A stretch of DNA of 35,510 bases from Aquabacterium sp. (GCA_017994835.1 JAGOKC010000011.1:6310-41819), one strand, 5' to 3'. Shown: positions 1-8,175, counted from the first letter of the stretch. Program-made: numbers and translations. Notes: generated by a model not told the origin, from the letters alone.

Positions 1-1436
1 GCTTCAAAGGCCAGACGGGTGCCCACGTTGTCGAGGTTGCCCACGTGTGGCGAGACAAAAACCTGCGTGCCTGCGGCCGCGTGCGGGGTGCTCAGGCACA
101 GCGTGGCCTTGAGTTCGCCACCCAGGGCCAGCACAGTGGGCATGCCAGCCTGTGTTCCTGCGTCGTGCGCGGCAACACCATCACAACCATGCGCAGGCCA
201 GTGCATCGGCAGCGGCGCATATCCGCGCCCCCGGCGCAGCCAGCAGGCGCTGCCATCCGGGCGAACGCGCAGCACCGAATCATCGTTGCGGGCTGTGATG
301 GCCCGGTCATGCAGCAACAGGGCATCGGCCAGCGGGGCCAGATCCTGCCAGGCGTGGGTCGGGTCGATCACCAAAGGCTCACCTGCGGCGTTGCCACTGG
401 TCATCACCAGCCAGGTGGGTTGCGACTGCTGCAGCCAGTCGGTGTCAACGGGTCGGCCCGCAGCCTCGTGGAACAAGAGATGATGCAGCGGCGTGTAGGG
501 CAGCATCACCCCCAGGGTTTGCAGATGCGGTGCCAGGTCCGGCCCAAGCTGCGCGGCTTGTGGTTGGGTGTGCAACAGCACGATGGGGCGCTCCGGCGAC
601 GTCAGCCAGCTTGCTTCATCGGACGAAACTTCAACCTTGTCGTGCAGCGATGCCAGATTCGCAACCATCACTGCCAGCGGCTTGGTGGGCCGCCGTTTGA
701 GGGCGCGCAAACGCGCCACCGCAGCGGGCTGGCGCGCATCGCAGCACAGGTGAAAACCACCCACCCCCTGCAGGGCCACGATGCAACCGCTGGCCAGCAA
801 CGTCCAGGTCTGCGCAACGGCATCGCCCGACACCGCTGTGCCATCACTGCGGTACAGCGACAGGCGTGGACCACAATCCGGGCAGGCCTGGGTCTGATCG
901 TGAAAACGCCGGTCGCGAGGGTTCTGCACCTCGGCTTCACAGCGGGCGCACAGCGCGAAATCGGCCAAAGCGGTGTTGGCCCGATCAAACGGCAGGCGGC
1001 GCGTGACGGTGTAGCGTGGCCCGCACTGCGGGCAGTGAACGAAGGGATGACGCCAGCGCCGGTTGGCGGGGTCAAACAGCTCCGACAGACAGGTATCACA
1101 CACCGACAGGTCTGCACCCAGCAGGGCTTGCAACGGACCTTGATCCCGCAAAGCCGGGCTGGGCAAAATGGCAAAATCGGCCGCTGGCACCGAGGGCAGA
1201 TCCGGCACATCGGCATCCACGGTCAGCACCTCGTCCACGCGACCTGGGTTGGGCAACCGTGTCAGGCATGCCGTCAACTGGTCCACATCGTCCACCGCCC
1301 CGTCAGCCAGCACCTCAACGCCTTCGCCCGTGTTGCGCACCCAGCCTTGCACGTCCAGCGCCCGGGCCTGCTGGCAAATCCAGGGGCGGCATCCCACGCC
1401 CTGGACCAGACCACGCAGGATCAGGCGGCGGCGCAT
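1..1436 (-). CDS. hypF: Carbamoyltransferase HypF, hydrogenase maturation (partial, 3' end outside window)
   Basis: HypF uses carbamoyl phosphate and ATP to make the thiocarbamate on HypE that becomes the CN ligands of the [NiFe] hydrogenase active site in the cytoplasm. About 478 codons are visible, of roughly 750-800 usual for the family. The N-terminal acylphosphatase domain carries [12 protein letters not shown] near residues 8-19. Two zinc-finger pairs follow (CDTC...CPQCGPR and CARC...CPDCGPR, about residues 110-190), and then a YrdC-like segment with [12 protein letters not shown] and the [10 protein letters not shown] region. The ATG at 1436 overlaps the end of hypB by 16 bp, so the two are probably translationally coupled. 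No stop codon is present in the window. Domain order is seen directly; function is from the family. The identification is firm. Confidence 0.93.
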   Translation of the reverse strand, partial: MRRRLILRGLVQGVGCRPWICQQARALDVQGWVRNTGEGVEVLADGAVDDVDQLTACLTRLPNPGRVDEVLTVDADVPDLPSVPAADFAILPSPALRDQGPLQALLGADLSVCDTCLSELFDPANRRWRHPFVHCPQCGPRYTVTRRLPFDRANTALADFALCARCEAEVQNPRDRRFHDQTQACPDCGPRLSLYRSDGTAVSGDAVAQTWTLLASGCIVALQGVGGFHLCCDARQPAAVARLRALKRRPTKPLAVMVANLASLHDKVEVSSDEASWLTSPERPIVLLHTQPQAAQLGPDLAPHLQTLGVMLPYTPLHHLLFHEAAGRPVDTDWLQQSQPTWLVMTSGNAAGEPLVIDPTHAWQDLAPLADALLLHDRAITARNDDSVLRVRPDGSACWLRRGRGYAPLPMHWPAHGCDGVAAHDAGTQAGMPTVLALGGELKATLCLSTPHAAAGTQVFVSPHVGNLDNVGTRLAFE

Positions 1437-2164
1437 TGTGTATCGATCCAGTGCATCCAACCCTCGAAACCCTCGCCGGTGATGCTGGAGAGCTGAATCA
1501 CAGGGGCATCGGGGTTGACCTGGCGCACAAATGCCAGCGCGCGGTCCACATCAAAGCGCACATGCGGCAACAGATCGCACTTGTGCAGCAGGATCAGGCC
1601 CGCGGCCTGGAACATGTCCGGATATTTGAGCGGTTTGTCCTCGCCCTCGGTCACGGAAAAAACCAGCACCTTGGCGTGTTCACCCAGGTCAAAACCAGCG
1701 GGGCAAACCAGGTTGCCCACGTTTTCGATCATCAGCACGCCATGCGGCAGGGCGGGCAGATCGTGCAGCGCGTCGTGCACCATGCGCGCGTCGAGGTGGC
1801 AGCCTTTGCCTGTGTTGATCTGCACCGCCTGCACGCCGGTGGCGCGGATGCGCTCGGCATCGAAGCTGGTCTGCTGGTCGCCTTCAATCACGGCGATCGG
1901 ACGCTGCTGCGCCTTCAGGCGTGTCACGGTTTCGACCAACAACGTGGTCTTGCCAGAGCCGGGGCTGGACACCAGATTCAAGGCCAGCGTGTGCTGGCTG
2001 GCCAGGTGCGCACGCACGTGATCGGCCATGTGCTGGTTGCCGGCCAGGATGTCCTGCTCCAGCTGCAGCACGCGGGCGTGCACGTGATCCCCCTCACCGT
2101 GGGGGTGATCGTGGACATGAGGCGCATGGGTCTGCGCTGATTCACAACCGCAAATGGTGCACAT
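1421..2164 (-). CDS. hypB: Hydrogenase nickel incorporation GTPase HypB
   Basis: HypB is the GTPase that, with HypA, delivers nickel to the hydrogenase large subunit. The 247-aa protein starts with MCTICGC, the CxxCGC high-affinity nickel motif. A short stretch with seven histidines (residues 13-29) follows, as in nickel-storing HypB variants. The P-loop SPGSGKTT lies near residues 67-74. The conserved KGCHLDA and [16 protein letters not shown] blocks and the [10 protein letters not shown] segment are present. The frame stays open upstream to 2263, but the ATG at 2164 places the nickel motif at the N-terminus as in the family and avoids overlap with the upstream dehydrogenase. The gene overlaps hypF by 16 bp and follows the dehydrogenase by 34 bp. 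No hypA is adjacent. Confidence 0.95.
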   Translation of the reverse strand: MCTICGCESAQTHAPHVHDHPHGEGDHVHARVLQLEQDILAGNQHMADHVRAHLASQHTLALNLVSSPGSGKTTLLVETVTRLKAQQRPIAVIEGDQQTSFDAERIRATGVQAVQINTGKGCHLDARMVHDALHDLPALPHGVLMIENVGNLVCPAGFDLGEHAKVLVFSVTEGEDKPLKYPDMFQAAGLILLHKCDLLPHVRFDVDRALAFVRQVNPDAPVIQLSSITGEGFEGWMHWIDTQCAAA

Positions 2165-2198
2165 GGCAAGTGTTGTCCGTCCAGGATGTGGGGTGCAA

Positions 2199-3083
2199 TC
2201 AGTGCATCCTATCTTGCCGATGTTGCAGTTCCTTGAAAAGCGCCGACTGGTCCAGATCGGCAAAACCGTGCTCGGCTGCCTGGGCGTACAGATGGGTCAG
2301 GTGCTGGGTGATCGGCGCGTCGAAACCCAGTCCTGCCGATGTCTGCAATGCATTGCGCAGATCCTTGAGCTGGATGGCCAGCGAGCCACGTTTGGCAAAA
2401 TCACCTTCGACCATGCGCTGGCCATGCACCTCCAGGATGCGGCTTTCGGCGAAGCCGCCGCGCAGTGCCTCGCGCACCTTGGCCGGGTTGGCACCACCTT
2501 TTTCTGCCAGCAATAGCGCCTCGGCCACCGCACCGATCGTGATGCCCACAATCATCTGATTGGCCAGCTTGGTCAACTGTCCCGAGCCTGTCGGCCCGAC
2601 GTGCACCGGACGGCCCAGCACCATCAACACCTCGCGGGCGCGCTCGAACGCCGCAGCCTCTCCTCCCGCCATGATCGCCAGCGTGCCCGCTTCGGCACCC
2701 AGCGTGCCGCCAGAGACGGGCGCGTCCAGCGCCTGCACGCCGCGCTCTGCCAGTCGTCGCGCGTGATCCTGAGCCTGCTCGGGCAGGATCGAGCTCATGT
2801 CCACCACCAGCGTGCCTGCCCGCAACCCTTGCACGGCACCCGGCAAAGCCGGACTGAACAACACCTCATCCACCACGCCGCCATGCTCCAGCATGGTGAT
2901 GACCAGATCGGCCTCGGCCACCGCAGCGGCCGGAGTTGTTGCCACGATTGCCCCGTTGGTAGTCAGGGCATCGGCCTTGGCGCGCGTGCGGTTCCACACC
3001 GTCAGTGAATGGCCTGCGGCCAGCAGCCGACGTGACATTGGTGTGCCCATCAGGCCGCAACCCAGCAAAGCAATTTTCATCAT
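2199..3083 (-). CDS. NAD(P)-dependent beta-hydroxyacid dehydrogenase (3-hydroxyisobutyrate dehydrogenase / tartronate semialdehyde reductase family)
   Basis: A 294-aa cytoplasmic oxidoreductase. The N-terminal Rossmann motif [11 protein letters not shown] (residues 6-16) is followed by the substrate-binding signature DAPVSGG (120-126). The catalytic-lysine segment [13 protein letters not shown] has Lys at about 172. The C-terminal all-helical domain includes [13 protein letters not shown]. These define the HIBADH/GlxR/GarR superfamily; the substrate cannot be told from sequence alone. The start is one of two consecutive ATG codons (3083 or 3080); an upstream TTG at 3092 is less likely. The gene lies 34 bp ahead of hypB in the same direction and may share its transcript, although no known role links it to hydrogenase maturation. 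Candidate alternatives are 2-hydroxy-3-oxopropionate reductase and a succinic semialdehyde reductase-like enzyme. Confidence 0.88.
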   Translation of the reverse strand: MMKIALLGCGLMGTPMSRRLLAAGHSLTVWNRTRAKADALTTNGAIVATTPAAAVAEADLVITMLEHGGVVDEVLFSPALPGAVQGLRAGTLVVDMSSILPEQAQDHARRLAERGVQALDAPVSGGTLGAEAGTLAIMAGGEAAAFERAREVLMVLGRPVHVGPTGSGQLTKLANQMIVGITIGAVAEALLLAEKGGANPAKVREALRGGFAESRILEVHGQRMVEGDFAKRGSLAIQLKDLRNALQTSAGLGFDAPITQHLTHLYAQAAEHGFADLDQSALFKELQHRQDRMH

Positions 3084-3192
3084 CGTGGTCAAACCGATTC
3101 AAAGAGGTGTCCGGAAATGCCTGAGTTACTGGGGCAATCCCTGAGTGTTCGAGGACTCGTCGCGTCACCGTGACGGTTTTGCATTGTGATAT

Positions 3193-3208
3193 TGTGAATT
3201 AGCTCACA
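3193..3208. promoter_or_regulatory. CRP-type palindromic operator (TGTGA-N6-TCACA)
   Basis: The sequence TGTGAATTAGCTCACA has two perfect half-sites of the CRP/cAMP-receptor consensus. It sits between the divergent dehydrogenase (start 3083) and the PAS-GGDEF gene (start 3320). If it were a class II activator site centred at -41.5, transcription would begin near 3242, just after the weak -10-like TCTATC at 3229-3234. The match is seen directly; the regulator and promoter geometry are inferred. Confidence 0.5.
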
Positions 3209-3319
3209 TTTGTCGCGTAAAAACACCTCTATCCCTTGTTTGAAGGACAGCCACAGCGCCGCTTTTGAAGGACGATCTGTGCGATACCTTCGCCTCACCT
3301 CTTTCACACCTACCTTTCC

Positions 3320-4318
3320 ATGGCCGATTCATCTGCTTCTGCCGTTCTGAACAGCGGTGCCTTGCACCAGGCGGTTCTGAGCGCATTGAACCAGCTCGGG
3401 CTGGCCGTCATGGTCAAGGACTTGAGTTCGGGCCGCTACGTTTATGCGAACGAGGCAGCCGCACGCCTTCTGCATGCCGGAGACGATCAGCTTGAAGGCG
3501 CGCAAGATGCCGACATCTTTGACGCCACCCAGGCCGTGGCCTTGCGTGCAGCCGACGTGCAGGCCGCTTCCATGCCCAATGGTCTGCGCTCCGAGCACCA
3601 CATGGAGGTGCGGGGCACGCGCCGGGATTTTCGTGTCAACCGCCAGAAGATCGAGTTGAACGGCCAGAGCGAGCCGCACATGCTCTCGCTCTGGCAAGAC
3701 ATCACCGAGACGCACCAGCGCGAGTCTCAGATTGCCCAGGCGCTGGCGCAACTGGAGCAGCAGCAAAAGGCCAACGACGCCCTGCGCCGCGACATGGAAG
3801 ACAACCAGGTGCGCGACACCTCGTCGGGCCTGTACCACCGCGTTCACTTTGACGAACAGCTGCGTCGCGAGGCCGACCTGTCCAGCCGTGAGCAGCGCGA
3901 GTTCGCCCTGGTGGCCATGGCCATCGACAACATGGACGAGATCCGTCGCCTGCATGGCGTGGAAGCCTGTGAGCGCGTGGTCGAGTCGCTGGGACGCCTG
4001 CTGCGTGCCAACACCCGCGCGATGGACTCGCCTTGCCGCCTCGGCGGTGACCGCTTCGTCGTGCTGTTGTCGGGCATCGGCCTGGCCACGGCGCACGCCC
4101 GCATGGAGCACCTCCGGCGGCACTGCGCCGAGCACATCGTGCCCTTCAATGGTCAGCAGATCCCGTTCACTGTGTCGATGGGGGTGTCCAGCTTTCCGCA
4201 CACCGCTGGCATCGTCGATGAGTTGCTGCGCAGCGCTGACCGTGCACTGGCCAGCGCCCGAGAAAAGGGCGGCAACCGCATTGCGCTGGCCAGCATCCAG
4301 TTTGTGCCGGCGGCTTGA
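3320..4318 (+). CDS. PAS-GGDEF domain protein with degenerate GGDEF site (c-di-GMP related)
   Basis: A 332-aa protein with no signal peptide or membrane segment, so probably cytoplasmic. Residues about 15-130 form a PAS-like sensor (VKDLSSGRYVYANEAAARLL ... LWQDITE). A helical linker rich in Gln and Glu spans 132-165. The GGDEF domain covers about 168-330. The signature is GGDRF (242-246) instead of GGDEF. The usual DxDxFKxxND segment is replaced by DNMDEIRRLHG (203-213), which keeps the first metal Asp but loses the normal nucleotide-binding Asn. The product-binding I-site RxxD (RAMD, 233-236) lies exactly five residues before the signature and is intact. It may be a weak cyclase or a c-di-GMP-binding effector. 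The ATG at 3320 is the only start available before the PAS domain, and no Shine-Dalgarno sequence is evident. Confidence 0.85.
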   Translation: MADSSASAVLNSGALHQAVLSALNQLGLAVMVKDLSSGRYVYANEAAARLLHAGDDQLEGAQDADIFDATQAVALRAADVQAASMPNGLRSEHHMEVRGTRRDFRVNRQKIELNGQSEPHMLSLWQDITETHQRESQIAQALAQLEQQQKANDALRRDMEDNQVRDTSSGLYHRVHFDEQLRREADLSSREQREFALVAMAIDNMDEIRRLHGVEACERVVESLGRLLRANTRAMDSPCRLGGDRFVVLLSGIGLATAHARMEHLRRHCAEHIVPFNGQQIPFTVSMGVSSFPHTAGIVDELLRSADRALASAREKGGNRIALASIQFVPAA

Positions 4319-4353
4319 GGACTGCGGCGAACGTCCGCGTTCTGGCATGAAAA

Positions 4354-4386
4354 AACGGCCAGATCCTGTTGCAGGGTCTGGCCGTT
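4354..4386 (-). terminator. Rho-independent terminator after the 6S RNA candidate
   Basis: A 33-nt inverted repeat with a perfect outer 10-bp stem (AACGGCCAGA / TCTGGCCGTT) extends inward with one G-U pair around a three-base loop. On the minus strand it is followed by a run of T residues (4353 down to 4349), which is typical of an intrinsic terminator. It should end transcripts coming from zapA and the 6S RNA candidate. It could also act weakly at the end of the convergent PAS-GGDEF gene, but there is no T-run on that side. Confidence 0.88.
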
Positions 4387-4398
4387 GTCGTATGAGGT

Positions 4399-4574
4399 GT
4401 TCGTCGCGCACTGGTTGCCGCATTCCTGAACCCAGGTGGGATTCAGGTGGGCGAGGTCAGCAGCACTTCGGGTTCATCTGACGCGAGACGATCACGCCCG
4501 CGCTGCAATGTTCCAAGCCCTGGCTCCAAGAGCATCGGTTCAAGGAAATCAAAGCAACCACGAACGCGACGAAC
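4399..4574 (-). ncRNA. ssrS: 6S RNA candidate (ssrS)
   Basis: The minus strand downstream of zapA encodes a roughly 176-nt RNA that folds end to end into a rod. GTTCGTCGCG (4574-4565) pairs perfectly with CGCGACGAAC (4408-4399). TGGTTGC (4560-4554) pairs with GCAACCA (4418-4412). TTCCTTGAACC (4547-4537) pairs with GGTTCAGGAA (4432-4423) with one bulge. Small internal loops separate the helices and a large open centre remains. Length, closed terminal stem, central bubble and position right after zapA all match 6S RNA, which mimics an open promoter and binds sigma70 RNA polymerase. The 5' end falls seven bases after a TAGAAT box, and an intrinsic terminator follows the 3' end. Exact ends and family membership need a covariance-model test. 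Confidence 0.8.
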
Positions 4575-4580
4575 GATTTC

Positions 4581-4586
4581 ATTCTA
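4581..4586 (-). promoter_or_regulatory. -10 box of the 6S RNA candidate promoter
   Basis: TAGAAT on the minus strand (5 of 6 matches to TATAAT) ends seven bases before the first base of the terminal stem of the RNA candidate. No convincing -35 box is visible at 17 bp spacing. The assignment rests mainly on this spacing. Confidence 0.5.
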
Positions 4587-4680
4587 CGGCGAATTGCCCT
4601 GTGCGTCCGTGCAAATCGCACACAAGACACCGCTGTTTCCAGGGTGTATCGCACCCGCTTGCGCAACCCTGCGCCAACGA

Positions 4681-5013
4681 TCAGATCAGGTGCCCGTCGC
4701 TGTCCAGCGCCTGGTCCAGGCGTTGGATGAGCTGGTCCAGATATTCGGGGGCGGGCAGCGTTGTGTCCACGTGCCCTGTTGGGGTTTGAGGCGCAGCGGC
4801 CACCGGAGCTGCCGGACGGTCGGTCAGGACATAGGCCAGATTCAACGCTGCCAGCACGGCGATGCGTTCGCGTGCCTTGAGCTTGCCGCTGTCGCGGATG
4901 GCGCACATTTCGCGGTCAACCTGGCTCACGGCCTCGCGCAGACGCGTTTCACCGCCGTCGGGGCAACCCAGCAGGTAGCTCTGCCCCATGATGGACACTT
5001 CAATCTGTTTCAT
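4681..5013 (-). CDS. zapA: Cell division protein ZapA
   Basis: A 110-aa protein that cross-links and stabilises FtsZ protofilaments at the division ring. The N-terminal ZapA domain shows KQIEVSIMGQSYLLGCPDGGETRLREAVSQVD (given here only to identify the domain start at residue 2), and then the helix with LKARERIAVLAALNLAYVL (about 44-62). The C-terminal part is a Pro/Ala linker and a short helix containing LDQLIQRLDQALDS. Length agrees with the family. It follows the ZapB-like gene by 5 bp and precedes the 6S RNA candidate, the standard proteobacterial arrangement. The identification is firm from sequence and context. Confidence 0.92.
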   Translation of the reverse strand: MKQIEVSIMGQSYLLGCPDGGETRLREAVSQVDREMCAIRDSGKLKARERIAVLAALNLAYVLTDRPAAPVAAAPQTPTGHVDTTLPAPEYLDQLIQRLDQALDSDGHLI

Positions 5014-5018
5014 GGCGA

Positions 5019-5255
5019 TCAGGTTTTGGGCAGGTCATCGTCAGGTTCAACCGCTGCGGCACCCGCCACCTGCGGCAGTTTGTCAATCAGGGCATCAATG
5101 CGCGAACGCGCCGCTGACAGGCGCGCGCGCAGCGAGTCACGCTCCTGCGTGGTCACCGTCAGTTGCTGTTGCAACAGGGCATTGGTGCGCCGCAATTCTT
5201 CGTGGCGCAATAGCAGGCGCTCGATGCGGTCCGTGAGTTCGTCGATTCTGGACAT
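5019..5255 (-). CDS. Small coiled-coil protein, ZapB-like
   Basis: A 78-aa protein that is almost entirely a predicted coiled coil (residues about 3-60: heptads in IDELTDRIERLLLRHEELRR and following), with an acidic, Pro-containing tail ending DDDLPKT. Such small coiled-coil proteins are commonly encoded directly upstream of zapA in beta- and gammaproteobacteria and are often annotated as ZapB-like or as a TIGR02449-type family. In Escherichia coli, ZapB binds ZapA and links the Z-ring to the chromosome. The gene is 5 bp from zapA, so the two are almost certainly cotranscribed. The structure is seen directly; a ZapB function is inferred from context. Confidence 0.8.
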   Translation of the reverse strand: MSRIDELTDRIERLLLRHEELRRTNALLQQQLTVTTQERDSLRARLSAARSRIDALIDKLPQVAGAAAVEPDDDLPKT

Positions 5256-5309
5256 TGGAGGGCGTCAACCTGAAATGGGGGGCGCGCGAGCGGCCAGGAC
5301 AAGTCAAAC

Positions 5310-5328
5310 ATTGTAGGCGTCTTACAAT
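5310..5328. promoter_or_regulatory. Imperfect palindrome with divergent TACAAT boxes
   Basis: ATTGTA-N7-TACAAT lies between the divergent zapB-like gene and the riboswitch. Each arm reads as TACAAT, a good -10 box, on one strand, so it may form overlapping divergent promoters for zapBA and the B12 operon. No clear -35 box is visible on either side, so this is tentative. Confidence 0.3.
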
Positions 5329-5333
5329 ACTGG

Positions 5334-5559
5334 CTGTTGGTGCTCGCGCCGGGGTTCACTCGGCGCGGTTAAACGGGAAGCAGAAGGGTCGGTCGTGTCC
5401 ACGATCTCAGCCTGAACTGCGCTGCCCCCGCAACGGTCGGCGATCGAGACGCCGGGTTCGCCCGGTTTCTCCGCTTGTGCTCTCTGCCACTGGGTCTGAA
5501 ACAGGCCTGGGAAGGTCTCACAGGTCGCAATCGCCCAGCCCGGATACCGGCCAACAAGG
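5334..5559 (+). promoter_or_regulatory. Cobalamin (adenosylcobalamin) riboswitch
   Basis: A roughly 225-nt leader shows the conserved parts of the cobalamin riboswitch in order. These are the opening CTGTTGGTGCTCG arm, the TTAAACGGGAAGCAGAA segment, and the CTGCCCCCGCAACGGT core. Next come the GCCACTGG and CCTGGGAAGG pair, and the B12 box AGCCCGGATACCGGCC (5537-5552). The closing CCAACAAG (5551-5558, overlapping the B12 box by two bases) pairs with CTGTTGG. In this family, coenzyme B12 binding lowers expression downstream. Here the downstream operon imports and finishes B12, so repression in B12-replete cells is expected. The roughly 85 nt to the btuB start, including a TCCACC/GGTGGA hairpin (5566-5580), is the probable expression platform. 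Confidence 0.95.
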
Positions 5560-5645
5560 GACGGGTCCACCTCTGGTGGATCTGGTCATTTCGCCCATCG
5601 CTTGCGGGGACGCAGGTCGGGCACTTGTCTCTTGGTTTTCCAATC

Positions 5646-7598
5646 ATGTTTTCTTTGAACTCGGTGCGTGTGGCACCTGGGGTGCGCTCGGCATTGGCTG
5701 TGGCGTGCGGCTTGGCTTTGTCTGTGTGCCATGTAGGGGCACAGGCCGAAGACGCGGTGGCACCGGTGGTCGTGACCGCCACGCGCATGGCCGATGCGGT
5801 GCAGACGGCCCCTGTGGGGGCTTCTGTCATCACAGCGGCGCAAATCGAGCGTGCCGGCGTGGCCGACGCCAACGAGGCCATTCGCAAGCTCGGTGGCGTG
5901 GCAGCACGGTCCGACCTGAACAATGGGCGCGAACCGGTTCTGGACCTGCGCGGCCATGGCGAAACGGCCGGGCAGAACCTGGTCGTGTTGGTGGACGGCA
6001 TGCGCGTGTCCGAAAACGAGCTGGCCTCGGCACGCCTGAGTGCCATCCCCGTGGCCCAGATCGAGCGCATCGAAATTGTGCGCGGTGGTGCCAGCGTTCT
6101 ATGGGGTGAAGGCGCGTCAGCCGGGGTCATCAACGTGATCCTCAAACGGCCACAAGGTACGGTGCGCGCTGCCCGTATCGCGGCTTCGGTCGAGTCCTTC
6201 AAGGGCCACGATCTGGCGGTTGATGGTCAGTGGGGCGCGGGCAACTGGGTGTTCGATGCGGCCGCCAAGCGAGTGCGCAGCGCGGGGTACCGTGACAACG
6301 GTGGCTACAAGCAGGACGTGGGCTCTTGGGGCGTCGCATGGCAGGATGGCGACTGGCGTGCCGCCTTGCGCACGATGCACGAGGAGCAGTCGGCGCGTCT
6401 GCCCGGTTACCTGAGCCTGGCGCAATTTCGCAGCGACCCACGCCAAACCCAGACGCCGGATGACCACGCCGGGTATCGCGAGCGTCGTTATCTGGGCAAT
6501 GTCAGCCGTCAATGGGGCGACTGGACCTTGCAGGTCGATGCGGCGCAGCGCCAGCGCGAGGCGCAGGCGGCCTACCTGTCTTCATCGTGGCCGTCCCTCA
6601 GCGCGTCGCGCAGTGAGCAGACGCAGCTCACCCCGCGCGTGTCTTACGACGCGCGACACGGCGGTGTCGGTGTCAAGGGCATGGTGGGACTGGATTGGCA
6701 GGACTGGGACTACGACCTGGTCAGCTCCTGGAGCGATGAAACCGGCAAGCAGGAGAACCAGGCGGTTTTCGTTCACGGCGATCTGAGTCTGCCGACGGCC
6801 ACGCGCATCACGGCAGGTTGGCGCAAGGAGCGTGTGCGCAAGCAGGGTGACACGGGCATGTTGGTCTATGACCGCAAGGACACGCTGCACGCGGGCGAGT
6901 TCGGCATCAGCCAGGCTTTGCTGCCGGGCTGGAACGTGTATGGGCGACTGGCCTCGTCGTTCCGTTTGCCCAATGTGGATGAGAACCGCTACACGCCGGG
7001 GTCGGCACCCTTGCTGCCGCAACGCAACCATGACCGGGAAGTGGGCGTGAAGTGGGCGGTTGACACGTATGGCGGCACCCTGCGTTATTTCACGCAGAAG
7101 GTTGATCACGAGATTGCTTACGACAACCTGCAATACGCCAACGTGAATCTGGACCCGACGCGCCGCCGCGGTGTCGAGCTCGAAGGGCGCGTGCAGCTGC
7201 GTCGTGACCTGCAGTTGTCGGCCACCTGGCAGCAACTGACGGCACGCTATCGCTCGGGGTTGAATGCGGGCAACGACATGGTGCTGGTCTCGCCGCACAC
7301 CGCTACGGTGCGCGTGGCATGGCGTCTGGATGCCCGTCAGACACTGGATGTGGGGGTGCAGTACCTGGCCTCGATGCGGCCGGGTGGTGATGAGGCCAAC
7401 ACGTGTTCGCGCCGCGTGCCCTCATCGACCTTGCTGGACGCCCGTTATGCATGGACTGACAAGGTCTGGACCGTGGCGTTGTCGGGCACGAACCTCACGG
7501 ATCGCCAAGGTTACAACTATGCCTACGGGTGCAATGCGCCGTCGCTGTACCCGTACAACGGCCGTGCCCTGAAGTTCACCGTGTCACGCCAGTTCTGA
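5646..7598 (+). CDS. btuB: TonB-dependent vitamin B12 outer-membrane receptor BtuB
   Basis: A 650-aa outer-membrane transporter for cobalamins, energised by TonB-ExbBD. The ATG at 5646 gives a good signal peptide with cleavage after GAQA (near residue 34), then a TonB box VVVTATR (41-47). The plug domain has EAIRKLGGVAARSDLNNGRE and the IERIEIVRGGASVLWGEGASAGVINVILKR signature region (second string shortened in meaning: residues about 139-168). The rest is a 22-strand barrel ending in a terminal Phe (VSRQF), as required for barrel assembly. The open frame extends upstream to 5475 through the riboswitch, but that part is not protein-like. The gene directly follows the cobalamin riboswitch and is 1 bp from cobU. 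No strong ribosome-binding site is visible, in keeping with riboswitch control of translation. Confidence 0.92.
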   Translation: MFSLNSVRVAPGVRSALAVACGLALSVCHVGAQAEDAVAPVVVTATRMADAVQTAPVGASVITAAQIERAGVADANEAIRKLGGVAARSDLNNGREPVLDLRGHGETAGQNLVVLVDGMRVSENELASARLSAIPVAQIERIEIVRGGASVLWGEGASAGVINVILKRPQGTVRAARIAASVESFKGHDLAVDGQWGAGNWVFDAAAKRVRSAGYRDNGGYKQDVGSWGVAWQDGDWRAALRTMHEEQSARLPGYLSLAQFRSDPRQTQTPDDHAGYRERRYLGNVSRQWGDWTLQVDAAQRQREAQAAYLSSSWPSLSASRSEQTQLTPRVSYDARHGGVGVKGMVGLDWQDWDYDLVSSWSDETGKQENQAVFVHGDLSLPTATRITAGWRKERVRKQGDTGMLVYDRKDTLHAGEFGISQALLPGWNVYGRLASSFRLPNVDENRYTPGSAPLLPQRNHDREVGVKWAVDTYGGTLRYFTQKVDHEIAYDNLQYANVNLDPTRRRGVELEGRVQLRRDLQLSATWQQLTARYRSGLNAGNDMVLVSPHTATVRVAWRLDARQTLDVGVQYLASMRPGGDEANTCSRRVPSSTLLDARYAWTDKVWTVALSGTNLTDRQGYNYAYGCNAPSLYPYNGRALKFTVSRQF

Positions 7599-7599
7599 C

Positions 7600-8175
7600 A
7601 TGAGCCCCTCGCCTCATCAGCTCATTGTGGGCGGTCAACGCAGTGGCAAGTCGCGCCAGGCTGAGCATTTGGCGCGTCAATGGCTGTCTGCGTCTGCCCA
7701 GCATCGTGTGACGGTGGTGGCGACGGCTTTGCCCGGCGATGAAGAGATGCGTGCCCGCATTGCCCGCCATCAGGCTGAACGACCTGTGGGCGTGGCTACT
7801 GTGGAATGCCCGCTGCACCTCGCCCGGACCTTGCACGAGCAAGCCGCTGAGGGTCACTTGCTGATCGTCGATTGCCTCACTTTGTGGCTCACCAACTGGT
7901 TGATGCCGCAGCATGGGCAGGTGGACGCAGCAGCATGGCGAGGCGAGCGGGAGGCTTTGTTGCAGGGGCTGGCATCGCTGCACTCGCCGGTGGTGTTCGT
8001 TTCGAACGAGGTGGGCTGGGGGATCAGTCCCATGTCGGCACCGGTGCGAGGGTTTGTGGATGAGCTGGGTCGGCTCAATCAGGACGTCGCACGGGGTTGC
8101 GGTCAACTGACCTTGATGGTGGCGGGGCAGGCCTGGACACGGCCGGTGGGTGCCTCGCAGATGGGGTCGGCATGA
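7600..8175 (+). CDS. cobU: Adenosylcobinamide kinase / adenosylcobinamide-phosphate guanylyltransferase
   Basis: A 191-aa bifunctional enzyme that phosphorylates adenosylcobinamide and then attaches GMP, giving adenosyl-GDP-cobinamide for CobS. The P-loop GGQRSGKS is at residues 11-18. The RIARHQAERP block contains the His (about residue 57) expected to carry the GMP. DCLTLWLTN, VSNEVGWGISP and GRLNQDVA, all CobU/CobP hallmarks, follow. Length is normal. The ATG lies one base after the btuB stop codon, and the stop overlaps the btuF start as ATGA, so it is clearly inside the operon. Confidence 0.95.
   Translation: MSPSPHQLIVGGQRSGKSRQAEHLARQWLSASAQHRVTVVATALPGDEEMRARIARHQAERPVGVATVECPLHLARTLHEQAAEGHLLIVDCLTLWLTNWLMPQHGQVDAAAWRGEREALLQGLASLHSPVVFVSNEVGWGISPMSAPVRGFVDELGRLNQDVARGCGQLTLMVAGQAWTRPVGASQMGSA

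Noticed and set aside
45..1496. A 483-codon plus-strand frame opposite hypF
   Set aside because: The minus-strand frame encodes HypF with zinc fingers and an acylphosphatase domain.
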